From Mycolicibacterium rufum (lineage in GTDB: Bacteria; Actinomycetota; Actinomycetes; Mycobacteriales; Mycobacteriaceae), in the NCBI RefSeq assembly GCF_022374875.2, contig NZ_CP092427.2:2046001-2110000 (forward strand): DNA of 64,000 nt, written 5' to 3'. The notes below the pieces were generated by a model. It worked only from the letters and a program-made list of their open reading frames with translations. It ran no database searches and was not told the DNA's origin. Shown piece by piece: positions 20,727 to 28,938 of the stretch; the stretch's first letter is position 1, and every line of letters starts with the position of its first letter. A program made the translations under genes and the position numbers.

Positions 20727-22394
20727 ATGTCGCAAGCAAATATGTTTTCCCTGTCAAGCAACTCTTCCGGAGAAGTCGTTGACGAGGGCAATCAGGCGTC
20801 AACCCACCGCACGCGCCGTCCGACCACCGGTTCCGCGCGGTATGTCGGTCGCATCGGCGCGCTGGCCGTAGCGCTCGGTATCGGTACCGCGCTGGCCTGC
20901 GCACCGGGTGTCGCGTTTGCCGAGACCCCCGACTCCTCCGTCTCGCAGTCGTCCGCCGGCGACGCGGCCGGAGCGCCGCGACCGTCGGTCGCCCATCCCC
21001 GGTCCGCGCGCCACGCATCGGCTGGCGCGCACGAGTCCGCCGATGCGCCGACCACCGAGCGGCGGCACGCCACCCACTCCCGCACGACGGCGCCGAAGCG
21101 CGCCCACAGCGGCCGGTCCGATACCGACAAGGCGGAGGAAACAGATTCGGACGGGGCCGGTACCACCGCCGCCCGCGCGCCACGCAGGCTGGCACGGCCG
21201 ACCGAGGCCGCGGATGAGCCGGCCACGACGGCATCAGCCCCGGCATCCCCGGCGCCCAGGCGCACCCTCACGGCGGGGCGCGCGGCACAGGAGACCTCAC
21301 CGACCCCCGCCGACGAGTCCGCAACCGCCACCACAACGGTTGCCGTGAAGGTTCCGACGACGCTCAGCACGAGCCTGCCGACGCGTCCCAGGCCGGCGAA
21401 GCCGGCGCAGGTCGCGCTGCTGTCCACCCTGCTCGCGTGGACTCGGCGGGCGTCCGGGCAGACGCCTGACCCGACCGGCGGCGTCACGGACACCAGTGCA
21501 CCGACTCCCGCGCAGGTGGTCACCACGGCACCACGCACCGCCACCGCCGCCAGCACGTCGGCGGGCATCAACCTTCCGGCGTCCGCCACGGTCTTCACGT
21601 TGCGCGGCATGAACGTCCTGGGGTCCACCACCAGCCCGATGCCGAAGCAGTACGGCGGCATGTTCGCGAAGGCTCCCTACACGATGGTGGAGTTGAAGTA
21701 CACCGCCGCGTGGAACAAGACGTCGATCACCGAGGGTGTCCAAATCCTCGATGCCGCTTTGCTTTCCACGCCGGGGGACATCATCGTCATGGCGCATTCC
21801 GAAGGTGCGCAGGTCGCCTCGCGATGGATGCGCACCTACGCCAACGACCCGACCAGGGCAGCGCTGGCCAGCCGAGTTACGTTTCTGCTCAGCGGTAACC
21901 CGCTGCGCTCGAGCCAGGGCGGTGGCGGCCAGATGATCGGCGGCTGGGAGAACGACGGCACCCGGGCACTTCCGACCCCGACCACCACGCCGTGGCCGAT
22001 CATCGACGTCGCCCGCCGGTGGGACGGTTGGGCGGACTGGCCCTCCGACACCACCAACAAGGTCGCCGTCCGCAACGCGACGATCGGGATGACGACGTTC
22101 CACACGAACTACACCAACGTCAACCTCTACGACCCGGCGAACACCGTCTGGCACAACGGGAACACCACGTACGTGTTGACGCACGAGAACACCCCACCGC
22201 TCATCAGCATGTACCTCTTCGCCGACCCCAACTTCGTCAGCGTCGTCAGAGGTCAGGTCGAGGCCGCATATCGCCGTCCGGCCAACGACACTCCGGTCCC
22301 CGTCGTGCCCACGACGAGCGCCTACTACCAGAAGATCCTGGTCAAACTGGGCATCCCGAACGCCGCCCCGTCGCGATCGGCCGTGACAGCCTGA
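20727..22394 (+). CDS. Secreted PE-PPE-domain alpha/beta-hydrolase-like protein, copy 1
   Basis: A 555-residue protein. After a basic N-terminus a hydrophobic segment (RIGALAVALGIGTALACAPG) ends in AFA, a good signal-peptidase site near residue 66. Residues about 70-270 are a Ser/Thr/Pro/Ala-rich low-complexity linker, and residues 280-530 form the PE-PPE domain: ASATVFTLRGMN, nucleophile S358 in MAHSEGAQVASRW (G/A-x-S-x-G elbow), VARRWDGWADWP with the acidic residue, and DPANTVWHNGNTTYVL. This domain is related to cutinase-like and acyltransferase enzymes acting on cell-envelope lipids in mycobacteria. No PE or PPE N-terminus is present. It is paralogous to the next gene. Confidence 0.85.
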   Translation: MSQANMFSLSSNSSGEVVDEGNQASTHRTRRPTTGSARYVGRIGALAVALGIGTALACAPGVAFAETPDSSVSQSSAGDAAGAPRPSVAHPRSARHASAGAHESADAPTTERRHATHSRTTAPKRAHSGRSDTDKAEETDSDGAGTTAARAPRRLARPTEAADEPATTASAPASPAPRRTLTAGRAAQETSPTPADESATATTTVAVKVPTTLSTSLPTRPRPAKPAQVALLSTLLAWTRRASGQTPDPTGGVTDTSAPTPAQVVTTAPRTATAASTSAGINLPASATVFTLRGMNVLGSTTSPMPKQYGGMFAKAPYTMVELKYTAAWNKTSITEGVQILDAALLSTPGDIIVMAHSEGAQVASRWMRTYANDPTRAALASRVTFLLSGNPLRSSQGGGGQMIGGWENDGTRALPTPTTTPWPIIDVARRWDGWADWPSDTTNKVAVRNATIGMTTFHTNYTNVNLYDPANTVWHNGNTTYVLTHENTPPLISMYLFADPNFVSVVRGQVEAAYRRPANDTPVPVVPTTSAYYQKILVKLGIPNAAPSRSAVTA

Positions 22395-22789
22395 GCTCGC
22401 CGCCGCCGTCAAATCACTGCGGAGGACGTCCGGCCCCCTTCTGCGGCGCGGACGTAACTGCACTCGAGGATGGCGAGCGTATCGGGTTTGGCGAAAGAGG
22501 CGAAAAGCTTCGGAACCACCGTGAATGCGGCTGCAGGGATCAGGACGGCGAAGCGCAGCTACTGCGCGCACGGTAGCTGGCAAACTCTCTTCCCAGCACG
22601 CCGGCGAGGCCGTGTTCTTGCACGCGCAAGTACTGCCACCAATCCGCAGGGCTCGAATGTTCGGTTATGGCAGACTCTGACCGGAAAAACACCCGTGGTG
22701 ACGGTGGCACAACGTCACGCCGCGCCATGACGAACCAACCCCCACCGCGCACGTCCCCTGGGCTGTCCATATCTCCGGAGTCTGATGTC
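22395..22789. repeat. Intergenic region carrying a diverged copy of the upstream region of the paralogue
   Basis: About 395 bp between the two paralogues. The part around 22449-22485 matches 20384-20420 with scattered differences, and GACTCTGACCGG near 22673-22684 matches GACTTTGACCGG near 20609-20620. This indicates the duplicated unit included the upstream control region, not only the coding sequence. No independent gene is convincing here. Confidence 0.55.
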
Positions 22790-24301
22790 ATGTCTGCAGC
22801 AAATTCATATTCGGCAACCTGCAACTCGCCATACGACGAGAACATCCCGACGCCAGTCCATTTCAGGGGTGGTTCGACCAGGGATTCTGGGCGGTATATC
22901 GGACGCATCGGCGCGCTGGCGGTAGCGCTCGGTATCGGAACCGCGCTGGCCTCTATGCCGAGTGTCGCGTCCGCCGACACCTCCGACTCCACCACGTCGC
23001 AGTCGTCCGCCAGTGACGCGGCCGGTACGCCACGACCGTCGGTCGCCCATCCCCGGTCCCTGCGTCGCACCTCGGTGGACAGCCCCGAGTCCATCGACGC
23101 GCCGACCACCCAGCGACGGCACAGCACCACCCCCCGCGCAACGGCGACGAAGCTGGCCAACAGAGACCACTCCGACACCGACGACCCGACGCCGCGACGA
23201 GCGGACAAGGCCACTCGCGGAGTCGATCCGGGTGCCGACGTCGCCGGTAGCACCACGGTGCGCGCGGCACCGGAGACCTCACCGACCCCCGCCGAAGACG
23301 CTGTCGCCGCCACCACAACGGTTGCCGTCGAGGTCCCTACAGCCGTCACCGCGAATGCTTCGACCCGCCCGAAGCCCGCGACTCCGGCGCAGGCCACGCT
23401 GCTGTCCACCCTGCTCGCATGGACGCGGCGGGCTTCCGCACGAACGGCGGAACCCACCACCGGCGGCACGAACACCAGCGATCTGATGGCCACGCAGGCG
23501 GCTGCCGCGGCACCGCTCACTGTCGCCGCCGGCAGCTCCTCGGGCATCGACCTGCCCGCGTCCGCCACGGTCTTCACCTTGCGTGGAATGAACGTCCGGA
23601 AGTCGTCCTACAACCCCATGCTGAAGGAGTACGGGGGCATGTTCGCGAAGGCTCCGTACACGATGGTGGAGGTGAAGTACTCAGCCGCGTGGAACCGGAC
23701 GTCGATCACCGAAGGCGTCCAGTTGCTCGATGCCGCACTGCTTTCCACGCCGGGGGACATCATCGTCATGGCCCACTCCGAGGGTGCGCAGGTCGCCTCG
23801 CGGTGGATGCGCACCTACGCCGATGATCCGACCAGGGCGGCGCTGGCCGGCCGAGTCACGTTCCTGCTCAGCGGCAATCCGCTGCGCTCGAGCCAGGGCG
23901 GTGGAGGTCAGATGATCGGATTGTGGGAGAACGACGGAACCCGGGCACTTCCGACGCCGACGACCACGCCGTGGGCGATCGTTGACGTCGCCCGCCGGTG
24001 GGACGGCTGGGCCGACTGGCCCGACGACACCTCCAACAGGATCGCCGTCCGGAACGCCAAGAAAGGAATGACCAGCTTTCACTTCAACTACAACAACGTC
24101 GACATCTACGACCCGGCGAACACCGTCTGGCACGAGGGGAACACCACGTACGTGTTGACGCACGAGAACACCCCGCCGATCATGCGCTCGCTCTTCGCCA
24201 ACCCCACCCTCGCCAGTCTCCTCAGAGGCCGGGTGGAAACCGGATATCAGCGCCCGCCCAACGACATCGCCACTCCATCGCGCTCTGCCGTGACTGTCTG
24301 A
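22790..24301 (+). CDS. Secreted PE-PPE-domain alpha/beta-hydrolase-like protein, copy 2
   Basis: A 503-residue paralogue of the preceding gene. The start is set at ATG 22790 (MSAANSYS) because it aligns with the copy-1 start (MSQANMFS); an open frame continues upstream to 22667. It has the same signal region (RIGALAVALGIGTALASMPS, cleavage after an Ala-Ser-Ala motif), a shorter low-complexity linker (about 70-245), and a PE-PPE domain with nucleophile S330 in MAHSEGAQVASRW and the blocks GNPLRSSQGGGGQMIG and HENTPP. Domains of the two copies are nearly identical in long stretches, whereas linkers have diverged and changed length. Likely an exported envelope-lipid esterase or acyltransferase. 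Confidence 0.85.
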   Translation: MSAANSYSATCNSPYDENIPTPVHFRGGSTRDSGRYIGRIGALAVALGIGTALASMPSVASADTSDSTTSQSSASDAAGTPRPSVAHPRSLRRTSVDSPESIDAPTTQRRHSTTPRATATKLANRDHSDTDDPTPRRADKATRGVDPGADVAGSTTVRAAPETSPTPAEDAVAATTTVAVEVPTAVTANASTRPKPATPAQATLLSTLLAWTRRASARTAEPTTGGTNTSDLMATQAAAAAPLTVAAGSSSGIDLPASATVFTLRGMNVRKSSYNPMLKEYGGMFAKAPYTMVEVKYSAAWNRTSITEGVQLLDAALLSTPGDIIVMAHSEGAQVASRWMRTYADDPTRAALAGRVTFLLSGNPLRSSQGGGGQMIGLWENDGTRALPTPTTTPWAIVDVARRWDGWADWPDDTSNRIAVRNAKKGMTSFHFNYNNVDIYDPANTVWHEGNTTYVLTHENTPPIMRSLFANPTLASLLRGRVETGYQRPPNDIATPSRSAVTV

Positions 24302-24311
24302 GCCGCCGCAA

Positions 24312-24995
24312 TCACGCCAACGCGAAGTCGACCGCGGCCTGGGCGTGCAGCAACGTCGTCGGGAACACCGGGACGGGAACGTCGTCGGCGCCGATCAACA
24401 GTTCCACCTCGGTGCAGCCGAGGATCACGCCCTGCACGCCCTCCATCCGTCCGACCACGTCGCGGTACAGGGCACGCGACTCGTCGCGAACGACGTTGTG
24501 GCACAACTCGTCATAGATGATGCGGCTCACCTCACGACGGTCGTCGGCATCTGGGGTGACGACCTCCACGCCGTACGAGGCGAACCGCGACACGTAGAAC
24601 GTCTGCTCCATCGTGAACGCGGTCGCGAGCAGACCCACCCGCGACAGGCCCGCGCCCGCCACGGCCTGCGCGGTGGTATCGGCGATGTGCAGGAACGGGA
24701 TGTCGACGGCGTCCTCGATGGCCGCGGCGACGTAGTGCATCGTGTTGGTGCACAGCACCAGCGCGTCGGCGCCCGCCGCCTCCAGGCGACGGCCCGCACC
24801 GGCCAGCCGGTGGGCGACCGCGTCCCAGTCCCCGTCGAGCTTGCGCGCCTCGATCTCGGCGAAGTCGACCGATTCGAGTAAGACTCGCGCTGAATGCAAT
24901 CCGCCGAGGCGTTGCGCGACGAGCTCGTTCAGCAGGCGGTAGTAATGCGCGGTGCTGACCCAGCTCATCCCGCCGATCAACCCGAGCGTCCTCAC
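24312..24995 (-). CDS. Aspartate/glutamate racemase family protein
   Basis: A 227-residue cofactor-independent racemase-family protein. MRTLGLIGGMSWVSTAHYYR is the typical N-terminus of the aspartate-racemase branch. The two catalytic Cys positions are present in LVLCTNTMHY and VILGCTEVELL, and the Asp/Glu-racemase core follows normal length. It would interconvert L and D forms of Asp, Glu or a related amino acid, or act on a related substrate. It is convergent with the PE-PPE-domain gene, 10 bp apart, and belongs to no visible operon. Confidence 0.88.
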   Translation of the reverse strand: MRTLGLIGGMSWVSTAHYYRLLNELVAQRLGGLHSARVLLESVDFAEIEARKLDGDWDAVAHRLAGAGRRLEAAGADALVLCTNTMHYVAAAIEDAVDIPFLHIADTTAQAVAGAGLSRVGLLATAFTMEQTFYVSRFASYGVEVVTPDADDRREVSRIIYDELCHNVVRDESRALYRDVVGRMEGVQGVILGCTEVELLIGADDVPVPVFPTTLLHAQAAVDFALA

Positions 24996-25153
24996 GCCGC
25001 CATGCTACGAGCGGGCCGACGCGCCGGCCTCAGTGGCCGCTGCTCCCCTCATCGGTGCACAGAGACCGGCGCGTCTGTGAGAAAAGGCTTCGCCCAACCC
25101 CTCACTGCGCGCGCCTCGACAGTCCGACGAGAGAAACCATGAGCATCGTACAT

Positions 25154-25167
25154 AAACACCAGTGTTT
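25154..25167. promoter_or_regulatory. Short palindrome, candidate TetR operator
   Basis: AAACAC (25154-25159), CA, GTGTTT (25162-25167) is a perfect 6-bp inverted repeat about 90 bp upstream of the first TetR start and 50 bp upstream of a TATACT -10-like hexamer (25216-25221). It lies in an AT-rich stretch between the racemase and the TetR gene and may be the autoregulatory site. Confidence 0.4.
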
Positions 25168-25256
25168 TTGAGAAACGAACGAAGTCCTTGAACAGGGAAT
25201 TACCACGCCGCCGCCTATACTCGGGGCAATCGCAGCAGGTAAGAGGGGGCCAGCCA

Positions 25257-25871
25257 GTGGTCGAGCGGCTCGCGTCCGGCCGTCACCAACTCAGCCGGGA
25301 AGAGGTCGCAGCCCACCAGCGGCAGCGGCTGTTCAAGGCGCTCGCGGCGGTGATGACGACCAACGGCTACAGCAACACGACGGTCGACGACGTCATCAAG
25401 GAGGCCAAGGTCTCGCGGGCGACGTTCTATCAGCACTTCGAGTCCAAGCAGGACCTCTTCATGGCGGGCTACGCCCGGATGCAGCGCCACGTCATCGACG
25501 CGATCCGGACCGTCCCCACCACCGGCACCCCGATGCAGAACTTCGCCGTCATGCTCGACCGCTACCTGGGGTTCATCGCGCTCGACCCGTCCACCGCGCG
25601 GCTCTACCTGCTGGAGGTCTACGCCGCCGGTCCCGAGGCGATGCGCCGGCGGGTCGAACTGCAGCAGGAGTTCGTCGCCGGAGTCGCGCAGATCTTCGGG
25701 GCCCGCAACGACGCCGACCGGTTCGCCTGCCAGGCGCTGGTCGCGGCGATCTCGACGCTGGTGATCAACACCCTCACCGGCGGTGACGCCGATGCAGTCG
25801 TCGCGCTGCGCACCCCGATTCTGGAGTACACCGAGCGAGTGATGGGCTCAGCGCCGTCACCACATGCATGA
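25257..25871 (+). CDS. TetR-family transcriptional regulator
   Basis: A 204-residue TetR protein. GTG 25257 is chosen because it follows a purine-rich AAGAGGGGG site and because a -10-like TATACT sits at 25216-25221, which would exclude the upstream TTG at 25188. The DNA-binding domain is clear: VMTTNGYSNTTVDDVIKEAK then VSRATFYQHFESKQDLFMAG. The C-terminal ligand domain is unremarkable. It overlaps or abuts a second TetR gene and then an exporter, so it probably senses a compound handled by that exporter. Confidence 0.9.
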   Translation: MVERLASGRHQLSREEVAAHQRQRLFKALAAVMTTNGYSNTTVDDVIKEAKVSRATFYQHFESKQDLFMAGYARMQRHVIDAIRTVPTTGTPMQNFAVMLDRYLGFIALDPSTARLYLLEVYAAGPEAMRRRVELQQEFVAGVAQIFGARNDADRFACQALVAAISTLVINTLTGGDADAVVALRTPILEYTERVMGSAPSPHA

Positions 25872-25881
25872 TGGTCGGACA

Positions 25882-26457
25882 ATGACAATCGAGTCGCGCG
25901 GCCTGCGGGAACGCAAGAAGTGGCAGACCCGCCAGGCGATCCGGCGCGAGGCGTTGCGGCTGTTCACCGAGCAGGGCTTCGCCGACACCACGGTCGAGCA
26001 GATCGCCGAGGCCGCCGAGGTCTCACCGCGGACCTTCTACCGCTACTTCGGCGTGAAGGAAGCGGTGCTCATCTCCGTCGACCACTCGCCGCTGATCGTC
26101 GCGGCGTTCATCGCGGCACCCCGGGATCTGACCCCGATCGCCGCCTACCAATACGCGGTCACCGAGGTGTTCGGCTCGCTGTCGGAGGAGGACCGGCAGG
26201 CCGACCTCCTCGGCCAGGAGCTGCTGTACCAGGTGCCCGAGGCGCACGGGCTGATCTACGCGGAGATGATCAAGCTGATCGGGCTCATCACCGACGCTCT
26301 GCAGCATCGGCAGGACGAGCCCACCGATGTGGCTGAGCGCCGCGTGCTGGCCGGCGCGATCGTCGGCGTGATCATGGGTGCCGCGCACAACGACCCTCTT
26401 CCGGAGAAATCCCTTCCCCTGGCGTTGACAATCCTCGACGCGAAGATCGCGTGGTGA
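25882..26457 (+). CDS. TetR-family transcriptional regulator
   Basis: A 191-residue TetR protein, or 197 if the upstream ATG 25864, which overlaps the preceding stop, is used. The helix-turn-helix reads EQGFADTTVEQIAEAAEVSP then RTFYRYFGVKEAVLIS. It ends in a TGA overlapping the GTG of the MFS gene, so it is probably co-transcribed with the exporter and may be its local regulator. Two adjacent TetR genes of the same direction are unrelated beyond the DNA-binding domain. Confidence 0.88.
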   Translation: MTIESRGLRERKKWQTRQAIRREALRLFTEQGFADTTVEQIAEAAEVSPRTFYRYFGVKEAVLISVDHSPLIVAAFIAAPRDLTPIAAYQYAVTEVFGSLSEEDRQADLLGQELLYQVPEAHGLIYAEMIKLIGLITDALQHRQDEPTDVAERRVLAGAIVGVIMGAAHNDPLPEKSLPLALTILDAKIAW

Positions 26458-28043
26458 CCACCGCGGCGCCCTCCACATGGGCGCCGCTGCGCTCCCCGGT
26501 CTTCCGCGCGCTGTGGATCGCGCAACTGGTGTCCAACCTGGGCACCTGGATGCAGACGGTCGGCGCGCAGTGGATGCTCGTCGAGGATCCGCGGGCCGCG
26601 GTGCTGGTGCCGCTGGTGCAGACGGCGACGACGCTGCCGGTGATGCTGTTGGCGCTGCCGTCGGGCGTGCTGGCCGACCTGGTCGACCGGCGCCGGCTGC
26701 TGATCGCCACCCAGGGCGCGATGGCCGCCGGGGTCGCGTTCCTCGCGACACTGACCGGATTCGGGCTGACGACGCCGGCGGTGCTGCTGATCGTGCTGTT
26801 CGTCATCGGCTGCGGGCAGGCGCTCACCGCACCGGCGTGGCAGGCGATCCAGCCCGATCTGGTTCCGCCGCAACAGATCCCGGCGGCGGCGGCGCTGGGC
26901 AGCATGAGCATGAACGGCGCCAGGGCGATCGGGCCGGCGATCGCCGGCGCGCTGGTGTCGCTGGCGGGGCCGACGCTGGTGTTCGCGCTCAACGCCGTGT
27001 CGTTCATCGGCATCGTCGGGGTGCTGCTCTGGTGGCGCCGCCCGCCGATCGAGCACACCTTCCCGCCCGAGCGGGCGCTGGCGGCATTGAGCGCTGGGGG
27101 CCGCTACATCCGCAGCTCACCGATCGTGCGGCGGATCCTGCTGCGCACCGCGTTGTTCATCGGCCCGGCCAGCGCGCTGTGGGGGCTGCTGCCGGTGATC
27201 GCAGCCAACCAGCTGGGGTTGTCGTCGTCGGGCTACGGCTTGCTGCTCGGCGCACTCGGTGTGGGCGCGCTGCTGGGGGCGCTGCTGCTGTCGCGGCTGC
27301 GGTCGCGATTCGGGCAGAACATGCTGCTGGCCCTGGGAGCCGGGGGTTTCGCAGCGGCGACGGCGGTGCTGGCGCTGGTGCCGAATTTCGCGGCCGTGCT
27401 CGCCGCGCTGGTGGTCGGCGGGGCGGCGTGGCTGCTGTCGCTGTCGACGCTGAACGCGTCGATGCAGCTGAGCCTGCCGGGCTGGGTGCGGGCGCGCGGG
27501 CTGTCGGTGTACCAGCTGATCTTCATGGGCGGCCAGGCGCTCGGGTCGGTGGTGTGGGGCGTGGTCGCGGGGACCACGAGCAGCGTGACCAGCCTGCTGG
27601 TGAGTGTGGGTCTGCTGGCGGCGTGCGGGGTGTCGCTGCTGTGGTGGCCGCTGCACCGCAGCACCGGCAACCTCGACCTGACGCCGTCGTCGCACTGGCC
27701 GGAGCCGAACCTGCTGTTCGAGCCCGAGCCGCTCGACGGGCCGGTGCTGGTGCTGACCTCGTACCGCGTGGCGCCGGAGAACGAGGAGGGGTTCATCGCG
27801 GCGATGGCGGTGCTGGGCCGGTCGCGGCAGCGCACCGGCGCGGCGCAGTGGCGGCTGTTCCGCAGCGTCGAGGAGGAGTCCACCTTCGTCGAGACGTTCG
27901 TGGTGCGCTCCTGGGGCGAGCACATGCATCAGCACTACACGCGGCTGACGGGTCAGGATGCGCTGATCGAGAGCAACGTCCAGAAGTACGTCGACGGCGA
28001 GGCGCTGTCGCAGCACTACCTCGCGGTCCGCGACTCAGGCTGA
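26454..28043 (+). CDS. Major facilitator superfamily exporter (MFS_3/EntS-like) with C-terminal ABM-like domain
   Basis: A 529-residue protein. The start is the GTG overlapping the preceding stop; a GTG one codon earlier is also possible. Residues 1-400 form twelve membrane spans, with the N-terminal motif LWIAQLVSNLGTWMQTVGAQ and the A-motif region GVLADLVDRRRLL typical of PF05977 permeases. The last about 110 residues (VLVLTSYRVAPENEEGFIAA onward) look like the soluble domain commonly attached to this subfamily. Likely a drug or metabolite exporter energised by the proton gradient and controlled by the two TetR proteins upstream. Confidence 0.9.
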   Translation: MTTAAPSTWAPLRSPVFRALWIAQLVSNLGTWMQTVGAQWMLVEDPRAAVLVPLVQTATTLPVMLLALPSGVLADLVDRRRLLIATQGAMAAGVAFLATLTGFGLTTPAVLLIVLFVIGCGQALTAPAWQAIQPDLVPPQQIPAAAALGSMSMNGARAIGPAIAGALVSLAGPTLVFALNAVSFIGIVGVLLWWRRPPIEHTFPPERALAALSAGGRYIRSSPIVRRILLRTALFIGPASALWGLLPVIAANQLGLSSSGYGLLLGALGVGALLGALLLSRLRSRFGQNMLLALGAGGFAAATAVLALVPNFAAVLAALVVGGAAWLLSLSTLNASMQLSLPGWVRARGLSVYQLIFMGGQALGSVVWGVVAGTTSSVTSLLVSVGLLAACGVSLLWWPLHRSTGNLDLTPSSHWPEPNLLFEPEPLDGPVLVLTSYRVAPENEEGFIAAMAVLGRSRQRTGAAQWRLFRSVEEESTFVETFVVRSWGEHMHQHYTRLTGQDALIESNVQKYVDGEALSQHYLAVRDSG

Positions 28044-28559
28044 GCCGACCACCGGCCAGAACAGGTCGAACAGCCTCGTCTGCCAGCCCTCGGCGACGGT
28101 CCCGGTCCGGGCGCGCTCGGCGGTGTACGCCCCGACCAGCGCGTCGATCAGCGTCGCGGCGTCGACGCCGGCCCAGCTGTCCTCGATCACCGTCTCGAGC
28201 GCGGCGCGCTGTCCGGCGAGGAGGCGCCGGAACACGTCGGTGAACTCCGGGTCCTCGTCGGTCAGCAGCGCCGCGAACCCGCCGAACCCGATGCCGCCCT
28301 CGACCGCCTCGACGGCGTGCTCGATCACCCAGCGCAGCCGTTCCCGCGGATCGGCGTCCGCGCCGGGCGGTGCGGTGGGTGTCAACCGGCCTAGCGCGGC
28401 CGACAGCATCTCGCGCCGGTCGCGGTAGCGCCGGTAGATCGTCGTCTTCGCGACGCCGGACCGGGCGGTGACGGCCTCGACGGTCACGCCACGTGGGCCG
28501 CGGGTGCGCAGCAGCTCCAGCGTCGCGTCGGCGATGCGCTGATCGACGTCACCTTTGGC
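28035..28559 (-). CDS. TetR-family transcriptional regulator
   Basis: A 174-residue regulator from GTG 28559, which has a well-placed GGGAGG site; upstream in-frame codons reach 28655 but would run through the operator. The DNA-binding domain is normal: RTRGPRGVTVEAVTARSGVA then KTTIYRRYRDRREML. Its last codons overlap by nine bases the end of the convergent MFS gene. The divergent partner is the small membrane protein at 28654, and the shared 94-bp gap holds a large repeated palindrome that is probably its operator. Confidence 0.9.
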   Translation of the reverse strand, partial: AKGDVDQRIADATLELLRTRGPRGVTVEAVTARSGVAKTTIYRRYRDRREMLSAALGRLTPTAPPGADADPRERLRWVIEHAVEAVEGGIGFGGFAALLTDEDPEFTDVFRRLLAGQRAALETVIEDSWAGVDAATLIDALVGAYTAERARTGTVAEGWQTRLFDLFWPVVGSA

Positions 28560-28595
28560 CACGAGCCCTCCCGTCCGGAATAACGGCATCGCCCG

Positions 28596-28637
28596 AAACG
28601 CTACATTGAGCGTAGCGCTACGGTGAGCGTAGCGTTT
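28596..28637. promoter_or_regulatory. 42-bp palindrome made of two tandem operator copies
   Basis: AAACGCTAC (28596-28604) pairs with GTAGCGTTT (28629-28637), and the centre GTAGCGCTAC (28612-28621) is a perfect palindrome. The same sequence reads as two direct copies, spaced 17 bp, of a 19-bp element starting CGCTAC and ending GAGCGTAGCG (28599-28617 and 28616-28634), differing only at two positions. It lies between the divergent TetR and membrane-protein genes, overlapping where both promoters must be, so two TetR dimers probably bind side by side. Confidence 0.75.
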
Positions 28638-28653
28638 GACGAAAGGAGACCTC

Positions 28654-28929
28654 ATGGCGACGTTCGCCTACCTCAACTTCCTGCTGACCTTCGTGGCGCT
28701 GGGTCTGTTCGTGCACGCGCTGGCGACCGGCAGTGCCGCGGCCGTGGCCTACGGCGTCGCGCTGGTCGTGTTCCTCGTGGCGATGGTCGCGGGGTCGCGC
28801 GTCGGCAAGCACGCCTGGGCGAAGCCGGTCCGGGACGCGCAGATCGAGCGCTACCTGCAGCGCTATCGCCCGGTCGAGGACACGCCCGCCGAACCCGAGC
28901 ACGAAATCCCGGAGCGGCTCGCGGCGTAG
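28654..28929 (+). CDS. Small two-helix membrane protein
   Basis: A 91-residue protein starting at ATG 28654 after an AAAGGAG site. Two hydrophobic segments (LNFLLTFVALGLFVHALA and AVAYGVALVVFLVAMVAG) are followed by a basic then acidic tail (VRDAQIERYLQRYRPVED). I do not recognise a family. It lies directly beside the tandem operator and reads away from the TetR gene, so it is very likely the regulated target, and the LLM oxidoreductase 9 bp downstream would be co-expressed. Confidence 0.75.
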   Translation: MATFAYLNFLLTFVALGLFVHALATGSAAAVAYGVALVVFLVAMVAGSRVGKHAWAKPVRDAQIERYLQRYRPVEDTPAEPEHEIPERLAA

Positions 28930-28938
28930 GGTGCGACC

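Noticed and set aside
12104..24995. Hydantoin-utilisation cluster (M20 carbamoylase, NCS1 permease, racemase)
   Set aside because: No hydantoinase gene is present, the racemase is outside the operon and looks like the aspartate-racemase branch, and dpaL argues for a different substrate.
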